Origin: Crocinitomix catalasitica ATCC 23190
GTDB taxonomy: Bacteria; Bacteroidota; Bacteroidia; Flavobacteriales_D; Crocinitomicaceae
NCBI RefSeq assembly: GCF_000621625.1
Contig: NZ_KK211318.1
Coordinates: forward strand, 62,001 to 126,000
DNA length: 64,000 bases
Direction of reading: 5' to 3'
Part shown: piece after piece, positions 8,953 through 17,796 of the stretch
Numbering within the stretch: the stretch's first letter is position 1
Layout: every line of letters starts with the position of its first letter
Notes under the pieces: model-generated
What the model was told of the DNA's origin: nothing
Seen by the model: only the letters and a program-made list of their open reading frames with translations
The model's database searches: none
Position numbers and translations under genes: made by a program

Positions 8953-9375
8953 TTATCCAACAATCTCTTCAGCTGAAAAGTGGAATGCACTTTCAATTGC
9001 AGCATTTTCGTCAGAATCTGAACCATGTACTGCATTTTCACCTTTAGAAGTAGCATAAGCTTTTCTAATCGTTCCTTCTGCTGCTTCAGCAGGATCAGTA
9101 GCACCGATTAATGTTCTGAAATCTTCAACTGCATTGTCTTTTTCTAAAATCATTGCAACTATTGGTCCTCCTGACATATAGTCAACTAATTCTCCGTAAA
9201 AAGGACGCTCAGCATGTACTGCATAGAATTCTCCAGCTTCAGTTTTTGACAATGATTTTAATTTCATCGCCTTAATTTGGTAACCAGCACCGATAATCAT
9301 ATCAATTATCTTTCCAGTATATCCTTTAGCTACTGCCTCAGGCTTAATCATTGTAAATGTTCTGTTTGTTGCCAT
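8953..9375 (-). CDS. ndk: Nucleoside diphosphate kinase
   Basis: A 140-residue enzyme that transfers the gamma phosphate of NTPs to NDPs through a phospho-histidine. Evidence: [10 protein letters not shown] at the N terminus, [20 protein letters not shown], and the active-site motif NAVHGSDS with catalytic His117. Length is normal for the family. A -7 box (TATCTTTG on this strand) is at 9404-9411. Confidence 0.97.
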   Translation of the reverse strand: MATNRTFTMIKPEAVAKGYTGKIIDMIIGAGYQIKAMKLKSLSKTEAGEFYAVHAERPFYGELVDYMSGGPIVAMILEKDNAVEDFRTLIGATDPAEAAEGTIRKAYATSKGENAVHGSDSDENAAIESAFHFSAEEIVG

Positions 9376-9403
9376 TTCTAAATCTTTTTTTTACTTTTTT
9401 TGG

Positions 9404-9411
9404 CAAAGATA
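9404..9411 (-). promoter_or_regulatory. -7 box of ndk
   Basis: TATCTTTG on the minus strand, about 29 bases before the ndk start codon. No clear -33 box. Confidence 0.5.
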
Positions 9412-9450
9412 CAACTCAAATTTTAAATGTGATTATAATTATCTCGATTA

Positions 9451-9472
9451 ATTTTTAGTCTTGTCTAAAAAT
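9451..9472. promoter_or_regulatory. DtxR/MntR-type operator of the metal ABC operon
   Basis: Perfect inverted repeat with 8-base arms: ATTTTTAG - TCTTGT - CTAAAAAT. The arms and spacer resemble the operator at 8123-8138. It lies 8 bases upstream of the -7 box at 9480-9487, so repressor binding would cover the -33 region of the DtxR/ABC operon. Confidence 0.75.
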
Positions 9473-9479
9473 ATGTTAC

Positions 9480-9487
9480 TATCTTTG
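9480..9487 (+). promoter_or_regulatory. -7 box of the second DtxR / metal ABC operon
   Basis: TATCTTTG, matching TAnnTTTG. A TTG at 9461-9463 inside the palindrome is 16 bases upstream and could serve as -33. Confidence 0.55.
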
Positions 9488-9571
9488 GTAAAATAAATTA
9501 AGGATCTTCCGAATTCCAAAAACGAATTGAAGGCCTACTTATTTATTAAAGGATTTTTATTTGACAATATT

Positions 9572-10252
9572 ATGGAGTACCAACTTACGCATAGTGAGGA
9601 GAATTATTTAAAAGAAATTTTTCATTTGTCAGGTGTTGACGCATTCCGTGTTTCAACCAATAATTTAGCCGCTCGGTTGAATTCCAAAGCTTCGTCAATT
9701 ACGGATATGCTACAAAAATTGGCGGAGAAAGAATTGGTCTCGTATGTGAAGTATAAAGGTTGTAACTTGACTGATAAGGGGGAAGGTATCGCCGTTCAAA
9801 TTATAAGAAAACACAGACTTTGGGAAACTTTTTTGGTGATGAAGTTAAATTTTGGATGGGAAGAGGTGCATGATATTGCAGAACAACTCGAACATATAGA
9901 CTCAACCAAATTAATCGATTCGTTGGATCACTTTTTAGATTATCCAAAATTCGATCCACACGGTGATCCTATTCCAGATAAGGATGGTAAAATTACTTAT
10001 CGAAAAGCAAAAATAAAATTGTCAGAAACAGTTGTCAATTCTTTAGTTGAAATCGTTAGCGTGAATGAGGACTCCGCCTCTCTATTGACTTATTTAGAAA
10101 AGAATAATTTGGTATTAGGCATCTGTATACGAATTATAGAAAAGTACGAATTTGACAAGTCGATGCGTATTGCACTAGAAAATGGCAATGAACTGAATCT
10201 GTCAAAGAAAGTGATTGAAAATATTGGCGTAAAATTTATTTCTAAAACATAA
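9572..10252 (+). CDS. DtxR/MntR-family metal-dependent regulator (second copy)
   Basis: A 226-residue paralogue of the regulator at 8231. Winged helix at about 1-62, metal-binding domain with RKHRLWETFL, EVHDIAEQLEHIDS and PKFDPHGDPIPDKDG, and a C-terminal SH3-like domain. The ATG at 9572 was chosen over an upstream in-frame TTG (9527) because MEYQLTHSEENYL matches family N termini, where the acidic residues of helix 1 contribute to metal binding. It is the first gene of an operon with the three ABC genes that follow (4-base gap), so it is probably an autoregulated repressor of Mn/Zn/Fe uptake. Confidence 0.93.
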   Translation: MEYQLTHSEENYLKEIFHLSGVDAFRVSTNNLAARLNSKASSITDMLQKLAEKELVSYVKYKGCNLTDKGEGIAVQIIRKHRLWETFLVMKLNFGWEEVHDIAEQLEHIDSTKLIDSLDHFLDYPKFDPHGDPIPDKDGKITYRKAKIKLSETVVNSLVEIVSVNEDSASLLTYLEKNNLVLGICIRIIEKYEFDKSMRIALENGNELNLSKKVIENIGVKFISKT

Positions 10253-10256
10253 AAAA

Positions 10257-11168
10257 ATGAAGAATATATTCATCTTTATATTGATTATTGGGGGACTTAA
10301 TGCATGTCGAATTGAAGAATCGACACAAACAGGGCCGCTAAATATTGTTGTGACAACGGGCATTATTAAAGACGGACTCTACCAAATTCTAGGTGACAAT
10401 GTTGAAATCACTTCGATGATGGGACCAGGAACGGATCCTCATTTATATAAACCAACACCGGGAGATGTTGATCTATTAGAAAATGCAGATATTATCATAG
10501 CGAATGGATTGCACCTTGAAGGTAAAATGTCTGAAATGCTAAGAAAGTATGGACAAGAAAAACTCGTGCTAAATGTTGCTGACGGAATTGATAAGGGAGA
10601 TTTAATAAAGTCAGCCGATTTTGAGGATTCATTCGATCCGCATATTTGGTTCGACCCAACCATTTGGATTAATGGATTAGAACATGTGAAAAACGGAATA
10701 GCAGCTGTTGATACAGCAAATAAATCGACTTATGATGCAAATTTCAATGCCTATAAAAAGGAAGTTTTAATGATGGATTCTTGGGCGAAAGAAGAACTAG
10801 GTAAATTACATGAAGCGCATCGAATTTTAATTACCTCGCACGATGCCTTTTCATATTTTGGAAGAAGGTATGGAGTAGAGGTGAAGGGAATTCAAGGAAT
10901 ATCAACCCTTTCGGAAGTTGGATTAAGGGATATTGCGGATATGGTTGATTTTGTGATTACAAAAGGCATTAAGTCGATTTTTATTGAAACCTCGACATCT
11001 AGTAAAACAGCTCAATCAATTTTGGATGGTGCCGAACAAAAAAAATATCTACTTAAAATAGATGGTCCTTTATTTTCTGATGCCCTTGGTGAACCTGATA
11101 CAAAAGGAGGAACATACATAGGGATGTTCAAAGAGAATGTTGAAATTATTGTAAACGGATTAAAGTAA
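10257..11168 (+). CDS. Metal ABC transporter substrate-binding lipoprotein (Mn/Zn/Fe cluster A-I)
   Basis: A 303-residue ZnuA/MntA-type binding protein. Lipobox at residues 14-17 (LNAC). Metal-ligand segments: GTDPHLYKPTPGD (His), FDPHIWFDP (His), and TSHDAFSYFGRRYG. The C-terminal segment has FIETSTSS, where the Glu fits the Mn/Fe-type rather than the His-rich Zn-type site; no His-rich loop is present. This suggests manganese (inference). The ATPase gene starts 2 bases after it. Confidence 0.92.
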   Translation: MKNIFIFILIIGGLNACRIEESTQTGPLNIVVTTGIIKDGLYQILGDNVEITSMMGPGTDPHLYKPTPGDVDLLENADIIIANGLHLEGKMSEMLRKYGQEKLVLNVADGIDKGDLIKSADFEDSFDPHIWFDPTIWINGLEHVKNGIAAVDTANKSTYDANFNAYKKEVLMMDSWAKEELGKLHEAHRILITSHDAFSYFGRRYGVEVKGIQGISTLSEVGLRDIADMVDFVITKGIKSIFIETSTSSKTAQSILDGAEQKKYLLKIDGPLFSDALGEPDTKGGTYIGMFKENVEIIVNGLK

Positions 11169-11170
11169 GG

Positions 11171-11959
11171 ATGGAAAATTGTTCGATAGAAGTACATAAT
11201 TTAACAACTACTTATGGTGGTGCACCGGTATTGTGGGATGTCGATTTTGAATTGCCTGTTGGTCAAATAATAGGGGTGATCGGACCAAATGGTTCGGGTA
11301 AAACAACACTTTTAAAAACAATAATGGGCTTGCTTGAACCTTCGAGTGGATTTGTGAAAATATTCAATCAAGATTTAGATAAGATTCGTGAGCGTGTTGC
11401 ATATGTTCCACAACGTGAAAGTGTTGATTGGGATTTCCCGGCAAGTGTCTATGACATTGTTATGATGGGAAGATATCGAAAACACAATTTGTTCCGTCGA
11501 ACGAATAAAACGGATATCGACATTGTCAATCAAAGTATTGAAAAAGTAGGTTTAACTGAATTCAAAAACCGGCAAATAGCTCAACTTTCTGGAGGACAGC
11601 AACAGCGTGTTTTTATAGCCAGAGCTTTAGCCCAACGTGCGGAATTGTATTTGATGGACGAACCTTTCGTTGGAGTAGATGCTGCAACTGAGAGTTCTAT
11701 TCTTTCGCTCTTACAAGAAATGAAAAATGATGGCAAAACGGTATTGATCATTCATCACGATTTACAAACAGTTTCGGATTATTTTGATTATTTGGTACTT
11801 TTAAATACCCGATTAATTGCCAAAGGAACACCACAAGAGGTCTTGACGAAAGAAAACTTGACCAATGCTTATGGCGGGCAATTAACCTTATTGGCGAAGG
11901 TCGCAAGTCTTATTAAAGAAAATGAATTCCCTATTCGTGAAAAAGATATGGACTTTTAA
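11171..11959 (+). CDS. Metal ABC transporter ATP-binding protein
   Basis: A 262-residue ATPase. Walker A GPNGSGKT at 38-45, Q-loop in AYVPQRESVDWDFP (typical for metal-type ABC ATPases), signature LSGGQQQRVFIARAL, Walker B LYLMDEPF, and H-loop IIHHDL. It powers the importer with the two permeases downstream. Confidence 0.95.
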   Translation: MENCSIEVHNLTTTYGGAPVLWDVDFELPVGQIIGVIGPNGSGKTTLLKTIMGLLEPSSGFVKIFNQDLDKIRERVAYVPQRESVDWDFPASVYDIVMMGRYRKHNLFRRTNKTDIDIVNQSIEKVGLTEFKNRQIAQLSGGQQQRVFIARALAQRAELYLMDEPFVGVDAATESSILSLLQEMKNDGKTVLIIHHDLQTVSDYFDYLVLLNTRLIAKGTPQEVLTKENLTNAYGGQLTLLAKVASLIKENEFPIREKDMDF

Positions 11960-11968
11960 TTCGAACAG

Positions 11969-13246
11969 ATGCAGACTTTAATCGACTTCATAACATTTAA
12001 AGATCCTAACGTAATTTACGTGGTATTGGGCATGATCTGTATCAATACTTCATCTGCTGTAATTGGAACTTTCGCATTCCTCCGAAAACGTGCTTTAATA
12101 GGTGATGCCATAGCGCATGCATTATTGCCAGGTGTTTGTCTGGGGTTTATTTTAGCGGGCGACAAGAATATCATTTACTTATTAGGAGGAGCCTTTTTAA
12201 CAGGATGGCTGGCGACTTTCTTGGTCGACTATATTGTGAATCAAACCAAGATTAAACAGGATGCCGCTATTGGAATTGTATTGTCAACTTTATTCGCCTT
12301 TGGTATTGTATTAATGTCCGTCATTCAAAATGGAGATTATGCGAATGAAGGTGGTTTAAATAATTTTTTATTCGGTCAAGCAGCCGCGATTAATAAGGAT
12401 GAGGTATATATTTTTGGAATTATTCTATTGGTGATTCTGGTGGCTACATATTTCTTTTACCGTGCTTTTTTATCGATTTCATTTAATTACGATTTTGCTG
12501 CATCCGCGGGATTACCTGTGAAAACGATTGAATTTGTTTTGACTTCTTTAACTGTTTTAGCCATTGCTGCAGGTATTCAAGCATTAGGTGTAGTTTTAAT
12601 GTCTGCTTTGATTATTACGCCTGCCGCCGCAGCTCGGTTCTGGTCGAATAATTTAAGGGTGATGCTCTTGATTGCTGTTGTTTTCTCAGTTTTCTCAGGC
12701 GTGTTGGGTGCTTATGTTTCTTACGCAAATGCGGGTGTGCCAACCGGTCCATGGGTTGTATTGATCTTGTCTCTTATTACCATCATATCTTTCGTTTTTT
12801 CAACTAAAAAAGGTATTTTATATCGGATACTTTTGGCGAATAAGAACAAGAGAAAAATCTTTACAGAAAATATTTTGAAGTCCATCTTCCAATGGCATGA
12901 AAAAAAACAAAAAGATATTGCTGAGCCATTTGCTGCGGCGGATCTATTATCAGTGCGTTTGTTTTCGACACGTGAATTGAATAAAGGATTGGTGAAATTG
13001 AAACAAAAGGGACTTTTAGTGGCAGATGGCACAAAATTCTATTTGTCTGCTGAAGGTATTGTAGAAAGCAAAAGAATAGTGCGTTTACATAGATTGTGGG
13101 AACATTATTTATTAAGACGAACATCGATGGATGAGAATCATGTACATGCAGGTGCAGAGGCGATAGAACATGTCCTGTCTCCTGAGATTGAAAAAGAATT
13201 AGAAAAGGAACTAGGAATATTAGGGATACCAAAAGACGATTATTAA
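11969..13246 (+). CDS. Metal ABC permease fused to a DtxR-like metal-sensing domain
   Basis: A 425-residue protein. Residues about 1-285 are an ABC-3 family permease with eight or so membrane segments (FAFLRKRALIGDAIAHALLPGV, ALGVVLMSALIITPAAAARF). Residues about 300-425 form a winged-helix-like segment (LNKGLVKLKQKGLLVADG) and a DtxR-type metal-binding domain: LHRLWEHYLL and HVHAGAEAIEHVLSPE keep the His/Glu ligand positions of the two DtxR proteins upstream. The domain stops before the DPHGxPIP segment. It may gate transport by cytosolic metal (inference). The stop overlaps the next permease start. Confidence 0.92.
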   Translation: MQTLIDFITFKDPNVIYVVLGMICINTSSAVIGTFAFLRKRALIGDAIAHALLPGVCLGFILAGDKNIIYLLGGAFLTGWLATFLVDYIVNQTKIKQDAAIGIVLSTLFAFGIVLMSVIQNGDYANEGGLNNFLFGQAAAINKDEVYIFGIILLVILVATYFFYRAFLSISFNYDFAASAGLPVKTIEFVLTSLTVLAIAAGIQALGVVLMSALIITPAAAARFWSNNLRVMLLIAVVFSVFSGVLGAYVSYANAGVPTGPWVVLILSLITIISFVFSTKKGILYRILLANKNKRKIFTENILKSIFQWHEKKQKDIAEPFAAADLLSVRLFSTRELNKGLVKLKQKGLLVADGTKFYLSAEGIVESKRIVRLHRLWEHYLLRRTSMDENHVHAGAEAIEHVLSPEIEKELEKELGILGIPKDDY

Positions 13247-14124
13247 TGATGAATGACATTTGGATATTATTAACAGCTAGTCTAGTTGCAATTAATGCGG
13301 CTTTATTGGGTTGTTTTTTATTGCTGAGAAAAATGGCACTTGTTGGTGATGCGATATCTCATGCAGTGCTGCCTGGAATTGTTGTTGCGTATTATTTCAG
13401 TGGTGACAAAACTTCTTTGCTATTATTGATAGGTGCTACGCTTACGGGTGTTGTAGCATCCTTAATGATTGATTTTTTAACAAAAAAAGCCAAAATTCAA
13501 GGAGATGCATCAATTGGAATCACTTATACGTTATTATTTGCTGTTGGAATGATTTTAATATCCACCTGGCTAAAAGGCAATGTAGATATTGATATGGACT
13601 GTGTATTGTACGGTGAGATAGGATTGATAAATTTGGATAAAATCATCATTGACGGAAACCTCTATATAGGTCCTATGGCTTTCTATACTGAATTATTCGC
13701 TTTCTTCTGTATTGGTTTGACATTAGTATTAGGCTTTAAAGGATTTAAACTCTTGGCTTTTAATGAGGATTATGCAAGAGGATTGGGAATCAATACAACG
13801 CGTTGGCATTATGTATTAATGACATTAGTTTCTTTAACGACAGTTGTTTCTTTCGAGGTGGTTGGTGCTGTATTGGTCGTTGGATTCCTTATAATTCCAG
13901 CTGCAACAGCACAATTAATTTCTAAAAAATTGAATCGCATGATGTTCTTGGCGGCAATATTTGGAATTGCAGCAGTGGTGATTGGTTATGCATTAGCTAT
14001 TTGGCTCAATGTAAATATCACAGGAGCAATGGTTTCAGTCTCTGGAATTATATTTATGATGGTTTTAATCATTGATAAATTTTTTAGAAAACAACAAGTA
14101 TCTAAATCGTTGAATCCAGCATAG
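13246..14124 (+). CDS. Metal ABC permease (ABC-3 family), second subunit
   Basis: A 292-residue integral membrane permease paralogous to the N-terminal part of the preceding protein: CFLLLRKMALVGDAISHAVLPGIV and VGAVLVVGFLIIPAATAQLI are the same family motifs. It lacks the DtxR-like extension. Its ATG overlaps the upstream TAA by one base, so the two permeases are probably made in equal amounts as a heterodimer. Confidence 0.94.
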   Translation: MMNDIWILLTASLVAINAALLGCFLLLRKMALVGDAISHAVLPGIVVAYYFSGDKTSLLLLIGATLTGVVASLMIDFLTKKAKIQGDASIGITYTLLFAVGMILISTWLKGNVDIDMDCVLYGEIGLINLDKIIIDGNLYIGPMAFYTELFAFFCIGLTLVLGFKGFKLLAFNEDYARGLGINTTRWHYVLMTLVSLTTVVSFEVVGAVLVVGFLIIPAATAQLISKKLNRMMFLAAIFGIAAVVIGYALAIWLNVNITGAMVSVSGIIFMMVLIIDKFFRKQQVSKSLNPA

Positions 14125-14258
14125 ATAATTTTATGGAACTCTTTTAACATATAGGATTTTACAGAGTGCTGCTTTCTTTGATTTCTTACATAATTTAACA
14201 TTTTCTAAACTTTTAGGTGAGAAATCACGTAGATAAAAAAAACAACCAATTTGATACA

Positions 14259-15449
14259 ATGGCTCATTTGATAAAAATTATTTTAACCCTAACTTTTCTA
14301 CTGCAATATTTGGTTTTAAATAGTCAAGTAATTAGCCAGTTTGATTGGGATTCTGATCCTGTAACTGATGCTTTGATTGGTCCAGATGCTTATGATGTAA
14401 GTAGTAGTGCCTTCTCTGATAGTCATGGTGAAGGTGGAACAAATGGATTAAATTCAGGGCTGCCAAAACAGGATATTGAATTAAAAATTGCTGGCTCCCC
14501 ACTTTTTGATGTTGATGGAATAGATTTTTCAATTGATTACCAACGAGATGAATCTGTGGCTAATTTTTTTAATAGAGGAAGTAGTTTAATAATTACTGCA
14601 GGCTCTAGTTTTTCTGTTTCTTATCGTGTTAGTGATGGTGGCGCTAGTTATGTGACCGTTACATCTGGAAGTGCTTACAGTATTCCTAATGATGATGTAT
14701 TTAGAAACTACAGGTTTTACTATTTACCTGATTCGGGGTATGGTGCTCTTTTAGTCGACGGCGTTGAGGTTTGGAGTAATGATGGACCAGATGCTAGACC
14801 TTTGTATTGGAATGCTGCAGGAGATATAACAATTGGGCTTAGCATGGATGCGAGTGGAGCCAATAAAACGAGTATTGATAATATGATTATTGGCAACGTC
14901 ACTTTTTCTCCGTTACCAATTGAATTGTTGTCGTTTAAAGGAGATGTTGTTAATGATGTTATAGAGCTAAATTGGAAAACTAAATCAGAATTGAATAACG
15001 ATTATTTTAAGATAGAAAAATCATTAGATGGCCAGTCATGGAAGGATCTAGTAATTGTAGATGGAGCGGGTACTTCGAGTCGTGAGAATCAATATAGCAT
15101 TATTGATAATTATCCAAGTTATGGTTTGAATTATTACCGTTTAAGTCAAACTGATTTTGATGGAAAAAATGAAGTGTTGGATCCTATTTCGGTCAACTTT
15201 AATGGGGATGATTCAGATATAATTATTTTTCCTAATCCAGCATTAAATAAGTTAACTGTTCAATCTAAAAAAGATAAGTTTAATTCAAATGTTGTTATTT
15301 TCAATAGCATTGGGCAAGAAGTAACTTCAGCCACTTCAAGCAATTTTATCAATGGTAAATTAGAAATTGACATTGATGCACTCAACAATGGAATTTACTT
15401 TATTCGAACAGAAGAGGGGAGCACAACAAGGTTTGTAAAAGCTGACTAA
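14259..15449 (+). CDS. Secreted protein with T9SS sorting domain
   Basis: A 396-residue exported protein. Signal peptide ILTLTFLLQYLVLNSQ at the N terminus (ATG at 14259 preferred over an upstream GTG at 14217, which would put 14 polar residues before it). Residues about 20-220 form a beta-rich domain of unknown family. Residues about 225-310 resemble the common SPLPIELLSFKG plus fibronectin-like segment seen before T9SS tails. Residues about 325-396 are a type A T9SS sorting domain (IIIFPNPALNKLTVQS, ending GIYFIRTEEGSTTRFVK). Confidence 0.85.
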   Translation: MAHLIKIILTLTFLLQYLVLNSQVISQFDWDSDPVTDALIGPDAYDVSSSAFSDSHGEGGTNGLNSGLPKQDIELKIAGSPLFDVDGIDFSIDYQRDESVANFFNRGSSLIITAGSSFSVSYRVSDGGASYVTVTSGSAYSIPNDDVFRNYRFYYLPDSGYGALLVDGVEVWSNDGPDARPLYWNAAGDITIGLSMDASGANKTSIDNMIIGNVTFSPLPIELLSFKGDVVNDVIELNWKTKSELNNDYFKIEKSLDGQSWKDLVIVDGAGTSSRENQYSIIDNYPSYGLNYYRLSQTDFDGKNEVLDPISVNFNGDDSDIIIFPNPALNKLTVQSKKDKFNSNVVIFNSIGQEVTSATSSNFINGKLEIDIDALNNGIYFIRTEEGSTTRFVKAD

Positions 15450-16855
15450 AGATCAGACTTAAGCCAAGCGTGTTTAAAATTACATTTTCCTGAGTATTCG
15501 TCGTCAATACGAACGAATGATCCACCAATTTTATCAGAAACCCATTTGTCTATGACTTTTTGGTCTTTTTGATTCTTAGCAGCCATTTCAATTAACTGTC
15601 TATCTGTTTTTAAATTGGCAATATGTGGTTCAGTTCTGTTCAATAATTTCACCATTCTAAACCCTTGTTGATTTTCAGCTTGATTGTAATAAGTTGATGG
15701 AGACGAATAATCACCAACGTCAATTACTTCTACAATACGCGACATCTGTGGATCAATCTCATTGATATTTTGCACATCCCATAAATAATCACCAGAATAA
15801 GGATTGACCACTTTTCCTTGGTTCATTTTAGAGTTTTTATCATCACTAAATCTACTTGCAGCTGTTTCAAAAGTAATAGTTCCTTTTTTTATTTCACTGT
15901 ATAAACTGTCAATCTTCAATGCTGCTTTCTCAAACTCTTCGTCAGACGGCTTTGGCATAATTAGAATGTGCTTCGAATCGTAATTATCACCTTTACGCTC
16001 AATTAACTTAATAATATGGTAACCATAAGGTGTTTCAAAAACCTCTGAAATTTCACCCTTTTCTAATTTATAAATTACCGCCTCAAATTCGGGAACCATT
16101 GTTCCTCTTGTTTGCCAACCTAAACCACCGCCGTTTAATCTACTTCCTGGATCTTCTGATTCGAAAGCCGCAGTTCCGAATAACATTTTACCCTCAATTA
16201 TATCGGTACGAATTTGGTCTAATTTTTTTCTTGCTATTTCCTGATCTTTTTCTGTGACATCAGGATAAATAACTATTTGTGCAATACTTACTTTTGAGTT
16301 AATGTAGGGTATACTATCTGTTGGCAAATCTTTATAGAATTTCTCAACTTCCTTTGGTGTAATGGTAACTAAGCTCGTAATTTGATCTTTCATTTGCTCA
16401 GCCATTATTCGCTTTTTAATCAACTCAAAAAACTCAGCTTTAATCTTTGCAACAGATTTTCCATAAAACTCCTCTAAAGCTTCAATACTACCAATTTGAT
16501 CAGCAATATATCTTATTCTTTGTTCCATTTCAGCATTAACCATATCATTAGATACCTCAATACTGTCAATCTTCGCTTGATTAATAAGTAATTTTTCGAA
16601 CATCAAATCTTCAAGAATCTTACATTTTGATTTAGGGCTCTCTTCTTGTCCGTTTTGTATCAATTGTAATTGTTGCTGTTGTATATCTGATAGTAAGATA
16701 ACCTCGTCACCAATTTGTGCAACAACCTTATCAATTATTGTTTTTTCTTGCGCAAAAGATATTGCAGGTACAACCAACATTATCCCTATAAACAATAAAA
16801 CTGTTTTAATATTCTTTGACCAAACTTTGTTCATATGCGTTTTTAATAAGCTCAT
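15446..16855 (-). CDS. SurA-like periplasmic peptidyl-prolyl isomerase
   Basis: A 469-residue exported chaperone/isomerase. Signal peptide around residues 15-35 (ISFAQ); SurA N-terminal domain at about 40-170; two parvulin (PpiC) domains at about 185-285 and 290-390, the first with GGGLGWQTRGTMVPEFE and TPYGYHIIKLIERK. By family knowledge it helps fold outer-membrane proteins. The start overlaps the upstream gene (stop at 16806); an alternative ATG at 16834 would still overlap by 29 bases. Its last 4 bases overlap the convergent T9SS protein gene. Confidence 0.9.
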   Translation of the reverse strand: MSLLKTHMNKVWSKNIKTVLLFIGIMLVVPAISFAQEKTIIDKVVAQIGDEVILLSDIQQQQLQLIQNGQEESPKSKCKILEDLMFEKLLINQAKIDSIEVSNDMVNAEMEQRIRYIADQIGSIEALEEFYGKSVAKIKAEFFELIKKRIMAEQMKDQITSLVTITPKEVEKFYKDLPTDSIPYINSKVSIAQIVIYPDVTEKDQEIARKKLDQIRTDIIEGKMLFGTAAFESEDPGSRLNGGGLGWQTRGTMVPEFEAVIYKLEKGEISEVFETPYGYHIIKLIERKGDNYDSKHILIMPKPSDEEFEKAALKIDSLYSEIKKGTITFETAASRFSDDKNSKMNQGKVVNPYSGDYLWDVQNINEIDPQMSRIVEVIDVGDYSSPSTYYNQAENQQGFRMVKLLNRTEPHIANLKTDRQLIEMAAKNQKDQKVIDKWVSDKIGGSFVRIDDEYSGKCNFKHAWLKSDL

Positions 16856-17690
16856 TTTTTATTTCTTCACGTAACTGTTTCGTTCGTGTATTTATAATCC
16901 GTTGTTTAATATTGTTTTTTTCAAAACTTAAAGGCGAGATTGTATTTTTTAGTTTATAGTCAACGATATTCAAAAAATAATTGAATCCATTTTCTTCAAA
17001 ACGAATTTTTGATCGTTTAAGTATAAACTTGTCTTTTCTAATATCCTGCAAAGGTATCTCTTTTAATAGATCATCAAAATAGATCCAGCTATTTAAATCA
17101 TAATAAAAATTTGAAGCGTACATCTGCGCATAAGCTTCAATATTTGCTAAATCTGATTCTTTATAAAGCTTGTAAGATTGACCGATTGATTCAATATCAG
17201 GCGCATCCAAAGGGATTTTTAAATAAAGTACTTTTACTAAATAATCATTCAATTGAAACTCTTCCTTATGATCCGTATAATATTTTTCGAGTTCCTTTGG
17301 ACTGATTGTCGTGTCTAATCTTTTCAATACTTCTTCTTCCATAAATTGATGTACCATCAATTCATGTTTAAAGTCTTCAGCACGTCGTTCAATAAAATTT
17401 AAATTAAGGGATTTAGATTGATTTGCCTTTTCAACAAGAATCATTTTCTTTATCCAGTTTTCTTTTACAGCATCATATTGGGCAGTACTGTCCATTTCTT
17501 GATATACAGTGTTTGATTCATCAACCAACTGTTCCAATTCTCCAAGGTATAATTTATACTCGCCGACTTTCGCAACTACTTTCCCTTTCTTCTCTTCACT
17601 TTTACAAGCGATCAATAGCAGACAAAATAGCCCCGTAAAAAAACACTTAAGTCGAATGTTATTTGTTCTGTTTTTAGCGTAAAAATCCAT
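16806..17690 (-). CDS. SurA-N-like lipoprotein, probable periplasmic folding factor
   Basis: A 294-residue lipoprotein: hydrophobic stretch ending in LLIAC (Cys about residue 29), then KVGEYKLYLGELEQLV, which matches the start of SurA/PrsA N-terminal domains. No parvulin motif is visible, so it is likely a chaperone-only member. It overlaps the SurA-like gene downstream by 50 bases, implying coupled translation and shared function. Confidence 0.75.
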   Translation of the reverse strand: MDFYAKNRTNNIRLKCFFTGLFCLLLIACKSEEKKGKVVAKVGEYKLYLGELEQLVDESNTVYQEMDSTAQYDAVKENWIKKMILVEKANQSKSLNLNFIERRAEDFKHELMVHQFMEEEVLKRLDTTISPKELEKYYTDHKEEFQLNDYLVKVLYLKIPLDAPDIESIGQSYKLYKESDLANIEAYAQMYASNFYYDLNSWIYFDDLLKEIPLQDIRKDKFILKRSKIRFEENGFNYFLNIVDYKLKNTISPLSFEKNNIKQRIINTRTKQLREEIKNELIKNAYEQSLVKEY

Positions 17691-17739
17691 CTATACTTGC
17701 GAAAAAAGGCTGTTTATCAAATTCAAAAGTAATTATAAA

Positions 17740-17778
17740 AAAAGCCAACTTTTCACTTGTGGTAAAAAGTTGGCTTCT
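17740..17778 (-). terminator. Rho-independent terminator of the guaB-PPIase transcript
   Basis: Perfect 12-base arms AAGCCAACTTTT (17742-17753) and AAAAGTTGGCTT (17765-17776). Reading on the minus strand a T-run follows. It separates the guaB/two-parvulin unit from the two SurA-like genes downstream. Confidence 0.88.
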
Positions 17779-17796
17779 ATTTAACAATTATTATGT

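Noticed and set aside
12861-13259. 132-codon ORF on the minus strand
   Set aside because: Antisense to the DtxR-like end of the permease, no family features.
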